In this document: piece after piece, positions 1 through 5,504 of the stretch
Position numbering within the stretch: position 1 is the first letter of the stretch
Layout of the letters: each line of letters opens with the position of its first letter
Assembly: GCA_958403605.1 (NCBI GenBank)
Contig: CATXYA010000055.1
Span: 1 to 8,163, forward strand
Length of the DNA stretch: 8,163 bases
Source of the DNA: an uncultured Oscillospiraceae bacterium
GTDB lineage: Bacteria; Bacillota; Clostridia; Oscillospirales; Ruminococcaceae
Reading direction: 5' to 3'
The notes under the pieces: generated by a model
What the model was told of the DNA's origin: nothing
Databases searched by the model: none
Seen by the model: the letters and a program-made list of their open reading frames with translations, nothing else
Made by a program: the position numbers and the translations under genes

Positions 1-498
1 GGCAACCGCGCCTTCGACGACACCCTGCGGGAGCTGGCCGACGTGCTGACCGGCGCGGGCTTTCGCTGTGCCGCCGCCGTGGCGGCGGTGGCGGAGCATT
101 CCATCGCCCACCAGTTCGCGGCGGGCCGCCCCGACGAAGAGGACGCCCGGCAGCTGGCCGCTTTCGGCGCGCAGATCAAAGCTGCTTTGGAGCAGGGAGC
201 CGCAGGCCCGGTGACAGTGCCCGGCCATGTCCCCTACCGCGCCTGGAACGGCGGGCCCGTGCCCCAAGGGGATTCGCATTGCACCGCCTGCGGCCTGTGC
301 GCCAAGGGCTGTCCGGTGGGAGCCATCGACCCAACCCAGCCGCGCAAGACCGACAAGGCCCTGTGCATCTCCTGTATGCGCTGCGTCTCCCTGTGCCCCC
401 AGCACGCCCGGGACCTCAATTCCGTGCTGCTGTTCGCGCTGGACAAAAAGCTAAAAAAAGAATGCTCCGTGCGCAAAGAGAACGAATTGTTCCTTTAA
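1..498 (+). CDS. EFR1-family flavodoxin/ferredoxin fusion protein, 5' truncated by the window edge
   Basis: The reading frame is open from base 1 to the TAA at 496-498, giving 165 residues, so the true start lies upstream. The first part (GNRAFDDTLREL and following) matches the end of a flavodoxin-like domain. The C-terminal part holds two 4Fe-4S clusters: Cys94, 97, 100, 104 followed by Pro, and Cys122, 125, 128, 132 followed by Pro, numbered from base 1. The tail ending RKENELFL is typical of the EFR1 ferredoxin family of Clostridia, in which an FMN-binding flavodoxin domain is fused to a bacterial two-cluster ferredoxin. The likely role is cytoplasmic electron transfer; the partner is unknown. 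A GTG at 43 is only an internal codon. The gene ends just before a strong hairpin and converges on the SDR gene. Confidence 0.9.
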   Translation, partial: GNRAFDDTLRELADVLTGAGFRCAAAVAAVAEHSIAHQFAAGRPDEEDARQLAAFGAQIKAALEQGAAGPVTVPGHVPYRAWNGGPVPQGDSHCTACGLCAKGCPVGAIDPTQPRKTDKALCISCMRCVSLCPQHARDLNSVLLFALDKKLKKECSVRKENELFL

Positions 499-513
499 AT
501 CTCCGTAAAAGAG

Positions 514-555
514 CAGCCCGGTCCCTGGAAAATTCCAGGGACCGGGCTGTTTTTT
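514..555 (+). terminator. Rho-independent terminator shared by convergent genes
   Basis: Arms 514-530 and 533-549 are a perfect 17-bp inverted repeat with a two-base centre, followed on the plus strand by six T (550-555). It terminates the EFR1 gene. On the minus strand the hairpin lies directly behind the SDR stop codon (554-556) and is followed by a weaker TCTTTT, so it probably works in both directions. Confidence 0.92.
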
Positions 556-1315
556 ATTGCGCCGCGCCCTGCCGGAGGGCCGCCATTTTGTGGTCCATGA
601 ACCGCCCCATGCGCAGCGACAGCAGATAGCACAGCTGTGTCTGTACCTTTTGCCCAAAGCTGTGGCAGATGAGGAAGCTCTTTGCCCCGCTGTGGGCCGC
701 GATGCCGTATCCCACCGTTTTGGGGTCCGCCTTGAATTCTTCGGGCAGCGGGAAGGGCGCGGAGGACCGGGTGCGCGTGATGGGCGGATGGACGATGTGG
801 AACGTGATGCCCTGGTGTTCATACTCGATGCTGAGGCATTTTGCCAGGGATTCCAGCGCGCCCTTGCTGGAGGCATACGGGCTGATGCTGCCGAAGCCCA
901 TGACCCCCACCCCGGAGCTGACGAATAAAATTCTGCCGCTTTGCCGCCGCTCCATCCACGGCAAAACGGCTTTCACCAGATGTACCGCGCCAAAATAGTT
1001 GACGTCGAACACCGCCCGGTAAGTGTCCTCGTCTGTTTGCGCCAGCGGCGCAAAGGTGCACAGGCAGGCGTTGTGGATGGCCATGTCGATCCCGGAAAAG
1101 GCCTCCGCTGCCGCCGCCACCGCCGCGGTGACCTGGGCGCCGTCCCGCACGTCGCAGCACAAGGGCAGCAGGCGGCCAGGGTACTGCTGCCGCAGCGCCG
1201 CCAGCCCCCCGGTCTCCACATCCAACACCGCAACGGAATCCCCCTGGGACAAAAATTTTTCCGCCATGAAATAACCGATGCCCTGGTTGGCGCCGGTGAT
1301 CAGGATGTTGGCCAT
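554..1315 (-). CDS. Short-chain dehydrogenase/reductase (SDR family)
   Basis: A 253-residue Rossmann-fold oxidoreductase of classical SDR length. The cofactor motif TGANQGIG is at residues 7-14, and Asp32 at the end of the second strand suggests NAD(H) preference (inference). The family NNAG motif is altered to HNAC at 81-84. Catalytic residues are Asn106, Ser134, Tyr147 and Lys151 (YASSK). The segment HPPITRTRSS after the core is a substrate-loop feature; the substrate cannot be told from sequence. The ATG at 1313-1315 was chosen over an upstream in-frame start because the Rossmann motif begins right after it and a GGAGG lies 7 bases upstream. The start overlaps the tetR stop as TGATG, so translation is probably coupled and the regulator likely controls this enzyme. 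Confidence 0.93.
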   Translation of the reverse strand: MANILITGANQGIGYFMAEKFLSQGDSVAVLDVETGGLAALRQQYPGRLLPLCCDVRDGAQVTAAVAAAAEAFSGIDMAIHNACLCTFAPLAQTDEDTYRAVFDVNYFGAVHLVKAVLPWMERRQSGRILFVSSGVGVMGFGSISPYASSKGALESLAKCLSIEYEHQGITFHIVHPPITRTRSSAPFPLPEEFKADPKTVGYGIAAHSGAKSFLICHSFGQKVQTQLCYLLSLRMGRFMDHKMAALRQGAAQ

Positions 1316-1935
1316 CAGTTCGCCTCCATTTCTTTGAAAAAGCGCCGGGTATGCGCACCGGTCTTTTGGTAAAACAGCGTTTTTTTCTCCGCCGTCAGCG
1401 CGCCGCTCAGCAGATAGCGCTGGCAAAAGAGGAACACGGGCGCGTAATATTTTACCGCCCAGTATTCGCTGTCCTCCGGGCAGGCCGCGCCCGGCCCCAA
1501 CAGCAGCGCGAATATCTTGCTTTGAAACCGCAGCGGCTGTGCAAACAGCCAGTCGTCATACAGCCGCCGCATCTCTTCGCTGCCGCTCTGCTCAATGTTC
1601 AGCAGCCGCAGATAGCGGTTGCAAAATTCATCCATCAAATATTCTTCAAAAAATATCTGCGAAACACGCTCTCCCGCCAGCGCTTCCGCGCTCTGCGGGC
1701 CCTCCACCGCCGCTTCCAGCTGCCGCATCAGCGCGCCTGCCTTGGCGGCGAAGCGGGCGTTCAGCTCTTCCAGGATGGCCCGCTTATTGGTGAAATGATA
1801 ATAGAGCGAGCTTTCTTTGATGGCTACCTGTTTGCAGATATCCCGGATGGAGACGGCCCCAAAGCCATACTGTGAAAACAGCGTCAGCGCCACCTCCAAA
1901 ATTTTCTCCTTGGTATTTCCCACTTCTGCCGGCAT
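1315..1935 (-). CDS. TetR/AcrR-family transcriptional regulator
   Basis: A 206-residue protein of normal TetR length. Residues 8-55 form the N-terminal DNA-binding domain: helix 1 KEKILEVALTLFSQYGF, then the helix-turn-helix around 28-48 (VSIRDICKQVAIKESSLYYHF), with the family Tyr-Tyr-His-Phe and a following Lys51. The remainder is a helical ligand-binding and dimerisation domain with no recognisable ligand signature. The ATG at 1933-1935 has a GGAGGGG about 5 bases upstream. It is the first gene of a two-gene operon with the SDR. Its promoter contains two palindromic operator-like sites, so the protein is expected to repress its own operon until it binds an unknown effector, possibly the SDR substrate (inference). 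Confidence 0.94.
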   Translation of the reverse strand: MPAEVGNTKEKILEVALTLFSQYGFGAVSIRDICKQVAIKESSLYYHFTNKRAILEELNARFAAKAGALMRQLEAAVEGPQSAEALAGERVSQIFFEEYLMDEFCNRYLRLLNIEQSGSEEMRRLYDDWLFAQPLRFQSKIFALLLGPGAACPEDSEYWAVKYYAPVFLFCQRYLLSGALTAEKKTLFYQKTGAHTRRFFKEMEAN

Positions 1936-1950
1936 TCTGTCCCCTCCAAC

Positions 1951-1964
1951 CTAACGTTCGTTAG
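1951..1964. promoter_or_regulatory. Downstream operator for the TetR regulator (over the start site)
   Basis: CTAACG-TT-CGTTAG is a perfect dyad with 6-bp arms. It begins five bases after the -10 box and covers the predicted start site. It repeats the spacer operator at a centre-to-centre distance of 26 bp, about two and a half helical turns. Confidence 0.78.
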
Positions 1965-1969
1965 ACATC

Positions 1970-1998
1970 ATTATACCGAACATTCGTTAGGTTGTCAA
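1970..1998 (-). promoter_or_regulatory. Sigma-A promoter of the tetR-SDR operon
   Basis: Reading the minus strand, a perfect -35 TTGACA (1993-1998) and a perfect -10 TATAAT (1970-1975) are separated by exactly 17 bases. The start is expected near 1962, about 27 bases upstream of the tetR ATG. Such a consensus promoter needs repression, which fits the operators within it. Confidence 0.92.
1977..1990. promoter_or_regulatory. Upstream operator for the TetR regulator (in the -35/-10 spacer)
   Basis: The 14-bp site CGAACATTCGTTAG fills most of the promoter spacer. It matches the downstream site at 12 of 14 positions. Its dyad is imperfect compared with the other copy. Bound protein would block polymerase contact with both promoter boxes. 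Assignment to this TetR is inferred from position and symmetry. Confidence 0.75.
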
Positions 1999-2012
1999 GC
2001 CTTTTCCGCCCG

Positions 2013-2052
2013 AAAAAAAGCGGCGGTGCCTGCATACCGCAGGCGCCGCCGC
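2013..2052 (-). terminator. Rho-independent terminator of trxA-trxB
   Basis: Arms 2020-2033 and 2039-2052 form a 14-bp GC-rich stem with one G-T wobble and a five-base loop. On the minus strand it is followed by seven T (2013-2019). It lies about 30 bases past the trxB stop and insulates the tetR promoter region beyond. Confidence 0.92.
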
Positions 2053-2082
2053 CAAGGGGAGGAAGAAAATCCAAGAGAATAT

Positions 2083-3015
2083 TCAGTCCTGTGTCAAGCC
2101 CGCCAGGTATTCCCCGGCGAAATGGGCGGCCACCGCCCCGTCCGCCGCAGCGGTCACCACCTGGCGCAGTGCCTTCGTGCGCACGTCGCCCACCGCAAAC
2201 ACGCCGGGCACGCTGGTGCGTGTGCTCTCGTCCGCAGCAAGGTAGCCCGCCCCGTCCAGCTCTACCTGGCCCTGTACCAGCGCGCTGTTGGGCACGCGGC
2301 CAATGGCCACAAAGATGCCATCCACGGGCAGCTCGCGCTGTTCGCCCGTCTTCTTATTCGTCAGCGCCAGGCCCGTCAAATGTTCTTTGCCCAGCAGCGC
2401 GTCGATCTGGGTGTCCCAGATGAATTCCACATTGGGCGTCTGCTCCAGCTGGCGCGCGTACAGCGCGGTGGCCCGCAGGGCGTCCCGCCGGTGGATAACA
2501 TACACCTTGGGGCACAGCTTTGCCAGATGCAGCGCGTCCTCGGCAGCGGAATTGCCGCCGCCCGCCACCGCCACGGTCTTGCCCTTGTAGTACATCCCGT
2601 CGCAGGTGGCGCAGTAGGCCACACCCTTGCCGCGCAGCGCTTCCTCCCGCGGCAGGCCCAGCAGCCGCGGATTGGCCCCCGTCGCCAGGATCACGGCCCT
2701 CGCCTCATAGGTGCCCGCCGTGGTGACCACGCGCTTGGGGCTGGTGTTCAGCTCCAGCGCGGTCACCTCGGCGTATTCCGTTTTGGCGCCGAAGCGCTCG
2801 GCGCCCTTCTGCATTTTTTCGCCCAGCTCGAAGCCGTCCACGCCGTCCTCAAAGCCGGGATAATTGTCGATGATGCTGGTCGTGGCCATCTGGCCGCCCG
2901 CGGACAGCATCTCCACCACCAAGGTGGAAAGGCCCGCCCGCGCGCTGTACAGCGCCGCGGAATACCCGCCCGGGCCGCCGCCCACGATAATGACGTCATA
3001 ACGTTGTTGTTCCAT
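2083..3015 (-). CDS. trxB: Thioredoxin-disulfide reductase
   Basis: A 310-residue low-molecular-weight flavoprotein that moves electrons from NADPH through FAD and a redox disulfide to thioredoxin in the cytoplasm. The N-terminal FAD site GGGPGG is at 12-17, the redox motif CATC at 135-138 (inside YCATCDG), and the nucleotide-binding motif GGGNSA at 152-157. HRRD at 175-178 supplies the arginines that recognise the NADPH phosphate. A GDVR near the C-terminus is the second FAD contact. All expected motifs are present and the length is normal. The ATG at 3013-3015 is supported by AAAGGAGA seven bases upstream; a longer in-frame start would place extra residues inside the trxA end. It follows trxA by 17 bases in one operon. 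Confidence 0.97.
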   Translation of the reverse strand: MEQQRYDVIIVGGGPGGYSAALYSARAGLSTLVVEMLSAGGQMATTSIIDNYPGFEDGVDGFELGEKMQKGAERFGAKTEYAEVTALELNTSPKRVVTTAGTYEARAVILATGANPRLLGLPREEALRGKGVAYCATCDGMYYKGKTVAVAGGGNSAAEDALHLAKLCPKVYVIHRRDALRATALYARQLEQTPNVEFIWDTQIDALLGKEHLTGLALTNKKTGEQRELPVDGIFVAIGRVPNSALVQGQVELDGAGYLAADESTRTSVPGVFAVGDVRTKALRQVVTAAADGAVAAHFAGEYLAGLTQD

Positions 3016-3032
3016 GGCGCTGTCTCCTTTCT

Positions 3033-3356
3033 TTAACCGCGCTGGGCCGCGATCCACGCGTCGATCTGCGCCTGCGAGGGAGGGGCCACCAGCGGGTCGC
3101 CGGGCTGGCCGTTCTGGAACAGGTACAGCGTGGGGATGGTGTCCACATGGTAGCGCGCCGCGATGTCCTGGGCGTCGTCCACGTTCAATTTGGCAATGAC
3201 GACGCTGCCGTCACTATTTTCCGCCATGCGGTCGATGACCGGGGACAGGCGGCGGCAATAGACGCACCAGGGCGCCCAGAAATCCACCAACACCGGTTTT
3301 TGCGCTTGCAGCACCTCGCGCTCGAAATTTTCACTGGTAACATTCAATACTGTCAT
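3033..3356 (-). CDS. trxA: Thioredoxin with a non-canonical WCVYC active site
   Basis: A 107-residue single-domain thioredoxin, the classical length. The fold markers are present: Asp25-Phe-Trp, the active site at 30-34, the buried Pro39, and the cis-proline in TIPT at 73-76. The active site reads Trp-Cys-Val-Tyr-Cys rather than Trp-Cys-Gly-Pro-Cys. In the thioredoxin family the two residues between the cysteines tune redox potential, so this variant may be less reducing or have a different partner range (inference). Adjacent trxB makes this reductase the likely electron donor. The ATG at 3354-3356 has AAGGAGG nine bases upstream. First gene of the operon. Confidence 0.95.
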   Translation of the reverse strand: MTVLNVTSENFEREVLQAQKPVLVDFWAPWCVYCRRLSPVIDRMAENSDGSVVIAKLNVDDAQDIAARYHVDTIPTLYLFQNGQPGDPLVAPPSQAQIDAWIAAQRG

Positions 3357-3388
3357 GGCTAAGAGCCTCCTTTTTTGTTTCTGTTCTT

Positions 3389-3394
3389 AGCATA
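3389..3394 (-). promoter_or_regulatory. Candidate -10 box for trxA-trxB
   Basis: TATGCT on the minus strand lies 32 bases upstream of the trxA ATG, and would place the start near 3382. No acceptable -35 hexamer is found at 16-18 bases; the area is instead bordered by a dyad symmetry at 3417-3434. This suggests an activator-dependent promoter, or that the true promoter was missed. Confidence 0.4.
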
Positions 3395-3416
3395 CGCCGT
3401 TTTCGCAAGAAAAACC

Positions 3417-3434
3417 GTGACTTTGTCACAAAGT
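3417..3434. promoter_or_regulatory. Overlapping dyad symmetries upstream of trxA
   Basis: Two perfect inverted repeats overlap: GTGAC-TTT-GTCAC at 3417-3429 and ACTTTG-TCA-CAAAGT at 3420-3434. The first is centred at 3423, about 41 bases upstream of the predicted trxA start. It resembles Crp/Fnr-type half sites but with a shorter spacing than the Crp consensus. The binding protein is unknown. Confidence 0.45.
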
Positions 3435-3550
3435 GGGCTCAGGTGCCGCGGGGCAGGCCGGTGGGCGCCCCGTCCTCAACGGGATGCGCAGGTCGGCGGC
3501 CAATGGCCGCCGCTACGGAGCGAAGGAAGCGTTGGTGCGCGCCCACACAT
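3435..3550. other. GC-rich intergenic stretch with inverted repeats, no gene seen
   Basis: Between the trxA control region and the GNAT terminator I see no plausible gene. The stretch holds an 8-bp inverted repeat GGCGGCCA-A-TGGCCGCC (3495-3511), a GGGGC/GCCCC pair nearby, and GTGGGC (3433-3438) matched by GCCCAC (3541-3546) at the far end. It may be a dispersed intergenic repeat or a structured RNA, but one copy cannot show this. Confidence 0.3.
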
Positions 3551-3580
3551 AAAAAGGACCGGCCCCGCGGGCCGGTCCTT
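3551..3580 (-). terminator. Rho-independent terminator of the GNAT gene
   Basis: Perfect 12-bp arms at 3554-3565 and 3569-3580 with a three-base loop. On the minus strand the stem ends in a run of five T (3551-3555). It sits seven bases past the GNAT stop. On the plus strand it is followed by CTCTTTTT, so it could also act in reverse. Confidence 0.9.
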
Positions 3581-3587
3581 CTCTTTT

Positions 3588-4118
3588 TCAAGTATCCGTC
3601 GGCACCCACCAGCGCTGGGTGATGCCGCCGTCTTCCTCCACCTCGTTTTCCAGCACGCCGCCCGCCTTGCGGATGGTCCCGGCGCTGGCGAGGTTCTCCC
3701 GGTCACAGGTGATGAGCAGCTTGGGGATGCCCAACTCCCTGGCGATGGGCTTCAGCAGCTCCACCATCTGCGCCGCGTAGCCGTGGCCCCGTTCACTGGG
3801 GCGCACGGAATAGCCCGCATGGCCGCCGAAGTTACGCAGGTAATCATTCAGGCAATGGCGAAAGTTCAACATGCCCACAATGCGCCCATCGCTTTTGCGC
3901 ACGGCGATGTATTGCGTGCCCGGCACAAAGCCCGGCGGGCACGTCTCCGCGCTGGCATAGGCGCGGAAATGTGCCAAAAAATCGGCGTATTGCTCCACCT
4001 GGGCCAGGTTGGACATCCCGTTGGGCTCACTGCCCGCCGCCAAATACTCCGTCCGGTAGTCCCAAACCGCCGCCTCATCGCTTTCGTCCGGCACGCGCAG
4101 CATCAATTCCTCCATCAT
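3588..4118 (-). CDS. GNAT-family N-acetyltransferase
   Basis: A 176-residue acetyl-CoA-dependent acetyltransferase. Motif A, which binds the acetyl-CoA pyrophosphate, is VRPSERGHGYA at 105-115, preceded by the strand GGHAGYSV. The later segment ENLASAGTIRKAGG fits the conserved C-terminal part of the fold. The substrate cannot be predicted. Three starts are close together: a GTG at 4122-4124 directly touches the ribosome binding site, so the ATG at 4116-4118, about seven bases behind GAAGAGGA, is preferred; the next codon is also ATG. The gene has its own promoter but lies only 81 bases behind the methyltransferase with no terminator between, so some read-through transcription is likely. Confidence 0.9.
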   Translation of the reverse strand: MMEELMLRVPDESDEAAVWDYRTEYLAAGSEPNGMSNLAQVEQYADFLAHFRAYASAETCPPGFVPGTQYIAVRKSDGRIVGMLNFRHCLNDYLRNFGGHAGYSVRPSERGHGYAAQMVELLKPIARELGIPKLLITCDRENLASAGTIRKAGGVLENEVEEDGGITQRWWVPTDT

Positions 4119-4148
4119 TTTCACGTCCTCTTCGATGATTTGAGGAAC

Positions 4149-4177
4149 AGTATAACACCGCCCCCGCCGCCATGCAA
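4149..4177 (-). promoter_or_regulatory. Promoter of the GNAT gene
   Basis: On the minus strand, -35 TTGCAT (4172-4177) and -10 TATACT (4149-4154) are separated by 17 GC-rich bases. The start would fall near 4142, within the 81-bp gap behind the methyltransferase. Confidence 0.7.
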
Positions 4178-4199
4178 TGACAAAACGGCTACAAGTTGT

Positions 4200-4994
4200 T
4201 CAGGCCCCGGCGCGCTTTTGCAGCACCGCCGCCGCGGCGTAATGCTTCACCGTGAACTGGGCGGGAGCAATGCGCTCCAGCAGCGCCTGGTGCTCGCGCT
4301 CGAAGCGCGCGGCCTCCTGCGGCGGCAGCGAGGCGCCGATGCCGCGGCAGGCCTTGATGCGCCCGTTCCAGCTCTCCCGGGTGAAGGGAACGTCCAGATC
4401 GAACAGCGCCCGCGCCTCCACCGTAAAAAAGGGATCGTAGTCCGCCGGCACCGCAATGGGGCGGCGCGTCTCACCGCCGCCCGTCCAGGCGGGGTTATAG
4501 CGCAGCACCAGCTGTTCGCTTTGCGCGGCGATCCCGTCCTCCGCGGGCAGCCACGCCATGTATAAAACGGCGAACTGGCCGCCGTCCTTCAGCAAGGTGT
4601 GCAGGGACGGCGCCAGACGGGCATGGTCGAAGTAGGTGAAGCATTGGCAGGCCGTCACCACGTCGAAGGACGCGGGGGCAAAGGGCAGCGCCTCGGCGGG
4701 GCAGCACAGAAACGCGATGTCCTGCCCGGCCTCCTGTGCCAGCCGCCGGGCCTCCAGAATCTGATTCTCGGCCAGGTCCACCCCGGTGAACGCGGCCCCC
4801 TGGGCATAGAGGTTGCGGGGCAGCACGCCCGTCCCGGTGCCGATATCCAGCACCCGCTGTCCGGCGGTGCAAAGCCCCTGCCCCGTGAGATACGCATAGA
4901 ATTCCGGCGGATAGATATCCCGGTATTTGGCGTAATCCGGGGAAGTGCGGCCCCAGTCAAAGGGCCGGCCGCCGTCGATGTTTTGATGCTCCAT
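4200..4994 (-). CDS. Class I SAM-dependent methyltransferase
   Basis: A 264-residue cytoplasmic methyltransferase. Motif I VLDIGTGTG (48-56) binds S-adenosylmethionine; the acidic end of strand 2 is in GVDLAENQI; the following AEALPF and SFDVVTACQCFTYFD correspond to the post-I and motif II regions; LLKDGGQF is the motif III area. It resembles the Methyltransf_11/UbiE-like group of unassigned enzymes, and the N-terminal FDWGRTSPDYAKYR is conserved in that group as I recall it. The acceptor is unknown. The ATG at 4992-4994 has AAGGAG six bases upstream; an upstream in-frame start would lack such a site and run into the promoter. It is divergent from the Xre gene. Confidence 0.9.
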   Translation of the reverse strand: MEHQNIDGGRPFDWGRTSPDYAKYRDIYPPEFYAYLTGQGLCTAGQRVLDIGTGTGVLPRNLYAQGAAFTGVDLAENQILEARRLAQEAGQDIAFLCCPAEALPFAPASFDVVTACQCFTYFDHARLAPSLHTLLKDGGQFAVLYMAWLPAEDGIAAQSEQLVLRYNPAWTGGGETRRPIAVPADYDPFFTVEARALFDLDVPFTRESWNGRIKACRGIGASLPPQEAARFEREHQALLERIAPAQFTVKHYAAAAVLQKRAGA

Positions 4995-5037
4995 CTGCTG
5001 CTCCTTTCCAAAGGCCCGCAAAATTTTGTGATTCCTC

Positions 5038-5066
5038 ATTCTATCACGAAGCGGCGGAAAGAACAA
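5038..5066 (-). promoter_or_regulatory. Promoter of the methyltransferase gene
   Basis: Minus-strand -10 TAGAAT (5038-5043) and a weak -35 TTGTTC (5061-5066) are 17 bases apart. The start would be near 5031, within the stretch that excludes the longer methyltransferase start. Confidence 0.6.
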
Positions 5067-5139
5067 TTTTTATTTTCGAGAGATATTTGCCAAATCTCCC
5101 TTTTATGCTAAAATCCATCTTTTACTTTTTTAATTCTTA

Positions 5140-5168
5140 TTGCATTTTCTTTAAAATCCCTTTAAGAT
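5140..5168 (+). promoter_or_regulatory. Candidate promoter of the Xre-family gene
   Basis: TTGCAT (5140-5145) and TAAGAT (5163-5168) are separated by 17 bases, giving a start near 5175 and a leader of about 45 bases. The whole gap 5067-5219 is clearly AT-rich against GC-rich neighbours, as expected for a divergent control region. No clear operator for the Xre protein is visible; GAGAT/ATCTC arms near 5080-5098 are the only weak candidate. Confidence 0.5.
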
Positions 5169-5219
5169 GACTTCAGAGATTCCCCTTTACACACCATTGA
5201 TTCAGCAGGGAGGCAGCGG

Positions 5220-5435
5220 ATGAAGATGCGGGTCCGTGATTTGCGTGTGGACCATGACCTATCTCAAAAACAGCTTGCAGATGATCTCCAGGTCCATCAA
5301 ACCACTTATTCCGATTATGAATTGGGAAAGCTGAATATTCCTGTGCCCATTTTGGAAAAGCTGGCCGATTACTATCATACCAGCGTGGATTATCTGCTCG
5401 GCAGAACGTCTAATTCCACACCTTACCAGCCATAG
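5220..5435 (+). CDS. Small Xre-family helix-turn-helix regulator
   Basis: A 71-residue protein that consists almost entirely of one Cro/C1-type helix-turn-helix domain: the LSQKQLADDL helix at about 14-23, the recognition region QVHQTTYSDYE at 24-34, then ILEKLADYYHTSVDYLLGRT closing the fold. There is no effector or dimerisation domain beyond this. The ATG at 5220-5222 has GGGAGG six bases upstream; a second Met at residue 3 is a possible alternative. It has its own promoter, is divergent from the methyltransferase, and converges on rplL. No toxin partner is adjacent, so a toxin-antitoxin role is not supported. Base composition is less GC-rich than the neighbours. Target genes are unknown. 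Confidence 0.9.
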   Translation: MKMRVRDLRVDHDLSQKQLADDLQVHQTTYSDYELGKLNIPVPILEKLADYYHTSVDYLLGRTSNSTPYQP

Positions 5436-5445
5436 CGCGGCGGCG

Positions 5446-5486
5446 AAAAAGGAAAAACAGCCCGGTACTTTCGTACCGGGCTGTTT
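5446..5486 (-). terminator. Rho-independent terminator behind rplL, shared with the Xre gene
   Basis: Perfect 14-bp arms at 5455-5468 and 5473-5486 with a TTTC loop. On the minus strand the stem runs into T-rich tracts (5453-5457 and 5446-5450). It ends rplJ-rplL transcription. On the plus strand the stem itself ends in TTT and is followed by GATTTC, giving weaker termination for the Xre gene. Confidence 0.93.
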
Positions 5487-5504
5487 GATTTCGCGAAATA
5501 AAAC

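Noticed and set aside
2026..3036. Plus-strand open frame of 336 codons opposite trxB
   Set aside because: It is antisense to an unmistakable thioredoxin reductase with every motif intact, and its product has no recognisable fold.
3417..3434. Dyad upstream of trxA as a Rex or classical Crp site
   Set aside because: The half sites and spacing do not fit the Rex consensus (TTGT and ACAA ends with a longer spacer) or Crp (TGTGA-N6-TCACA). It is left as an unassigned dyad.
4119..4124. GTG start for the GNAT protein, two codons before the chosen ATG
   Set aside because: It directly touches the Shine-Dalgarno-like GAGGAC, leaving no spacing. The ATG at 4116-4118 has normal spacing.
3375..4565. Plus-strand open frame of 396 codons across the GNAT and methyltransferase region
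   Set aside because: It lies antisense to two genes with clear domains and its translation is rich in Arg, Ala, Pro and His, a GC-rich shadow frame. It has no ribosome binding site of note.
4200..5435. Methyltransferase plus Xre gene as a restriction-modification or toxin-antitoxin pair
   Set aside because: The methyltransferase is a small-molecule type without DNA-methylase motifs such as DPPY or PCQ, no endonuclease or toxin is adjacent, and the genes are divergent with separate promoters.
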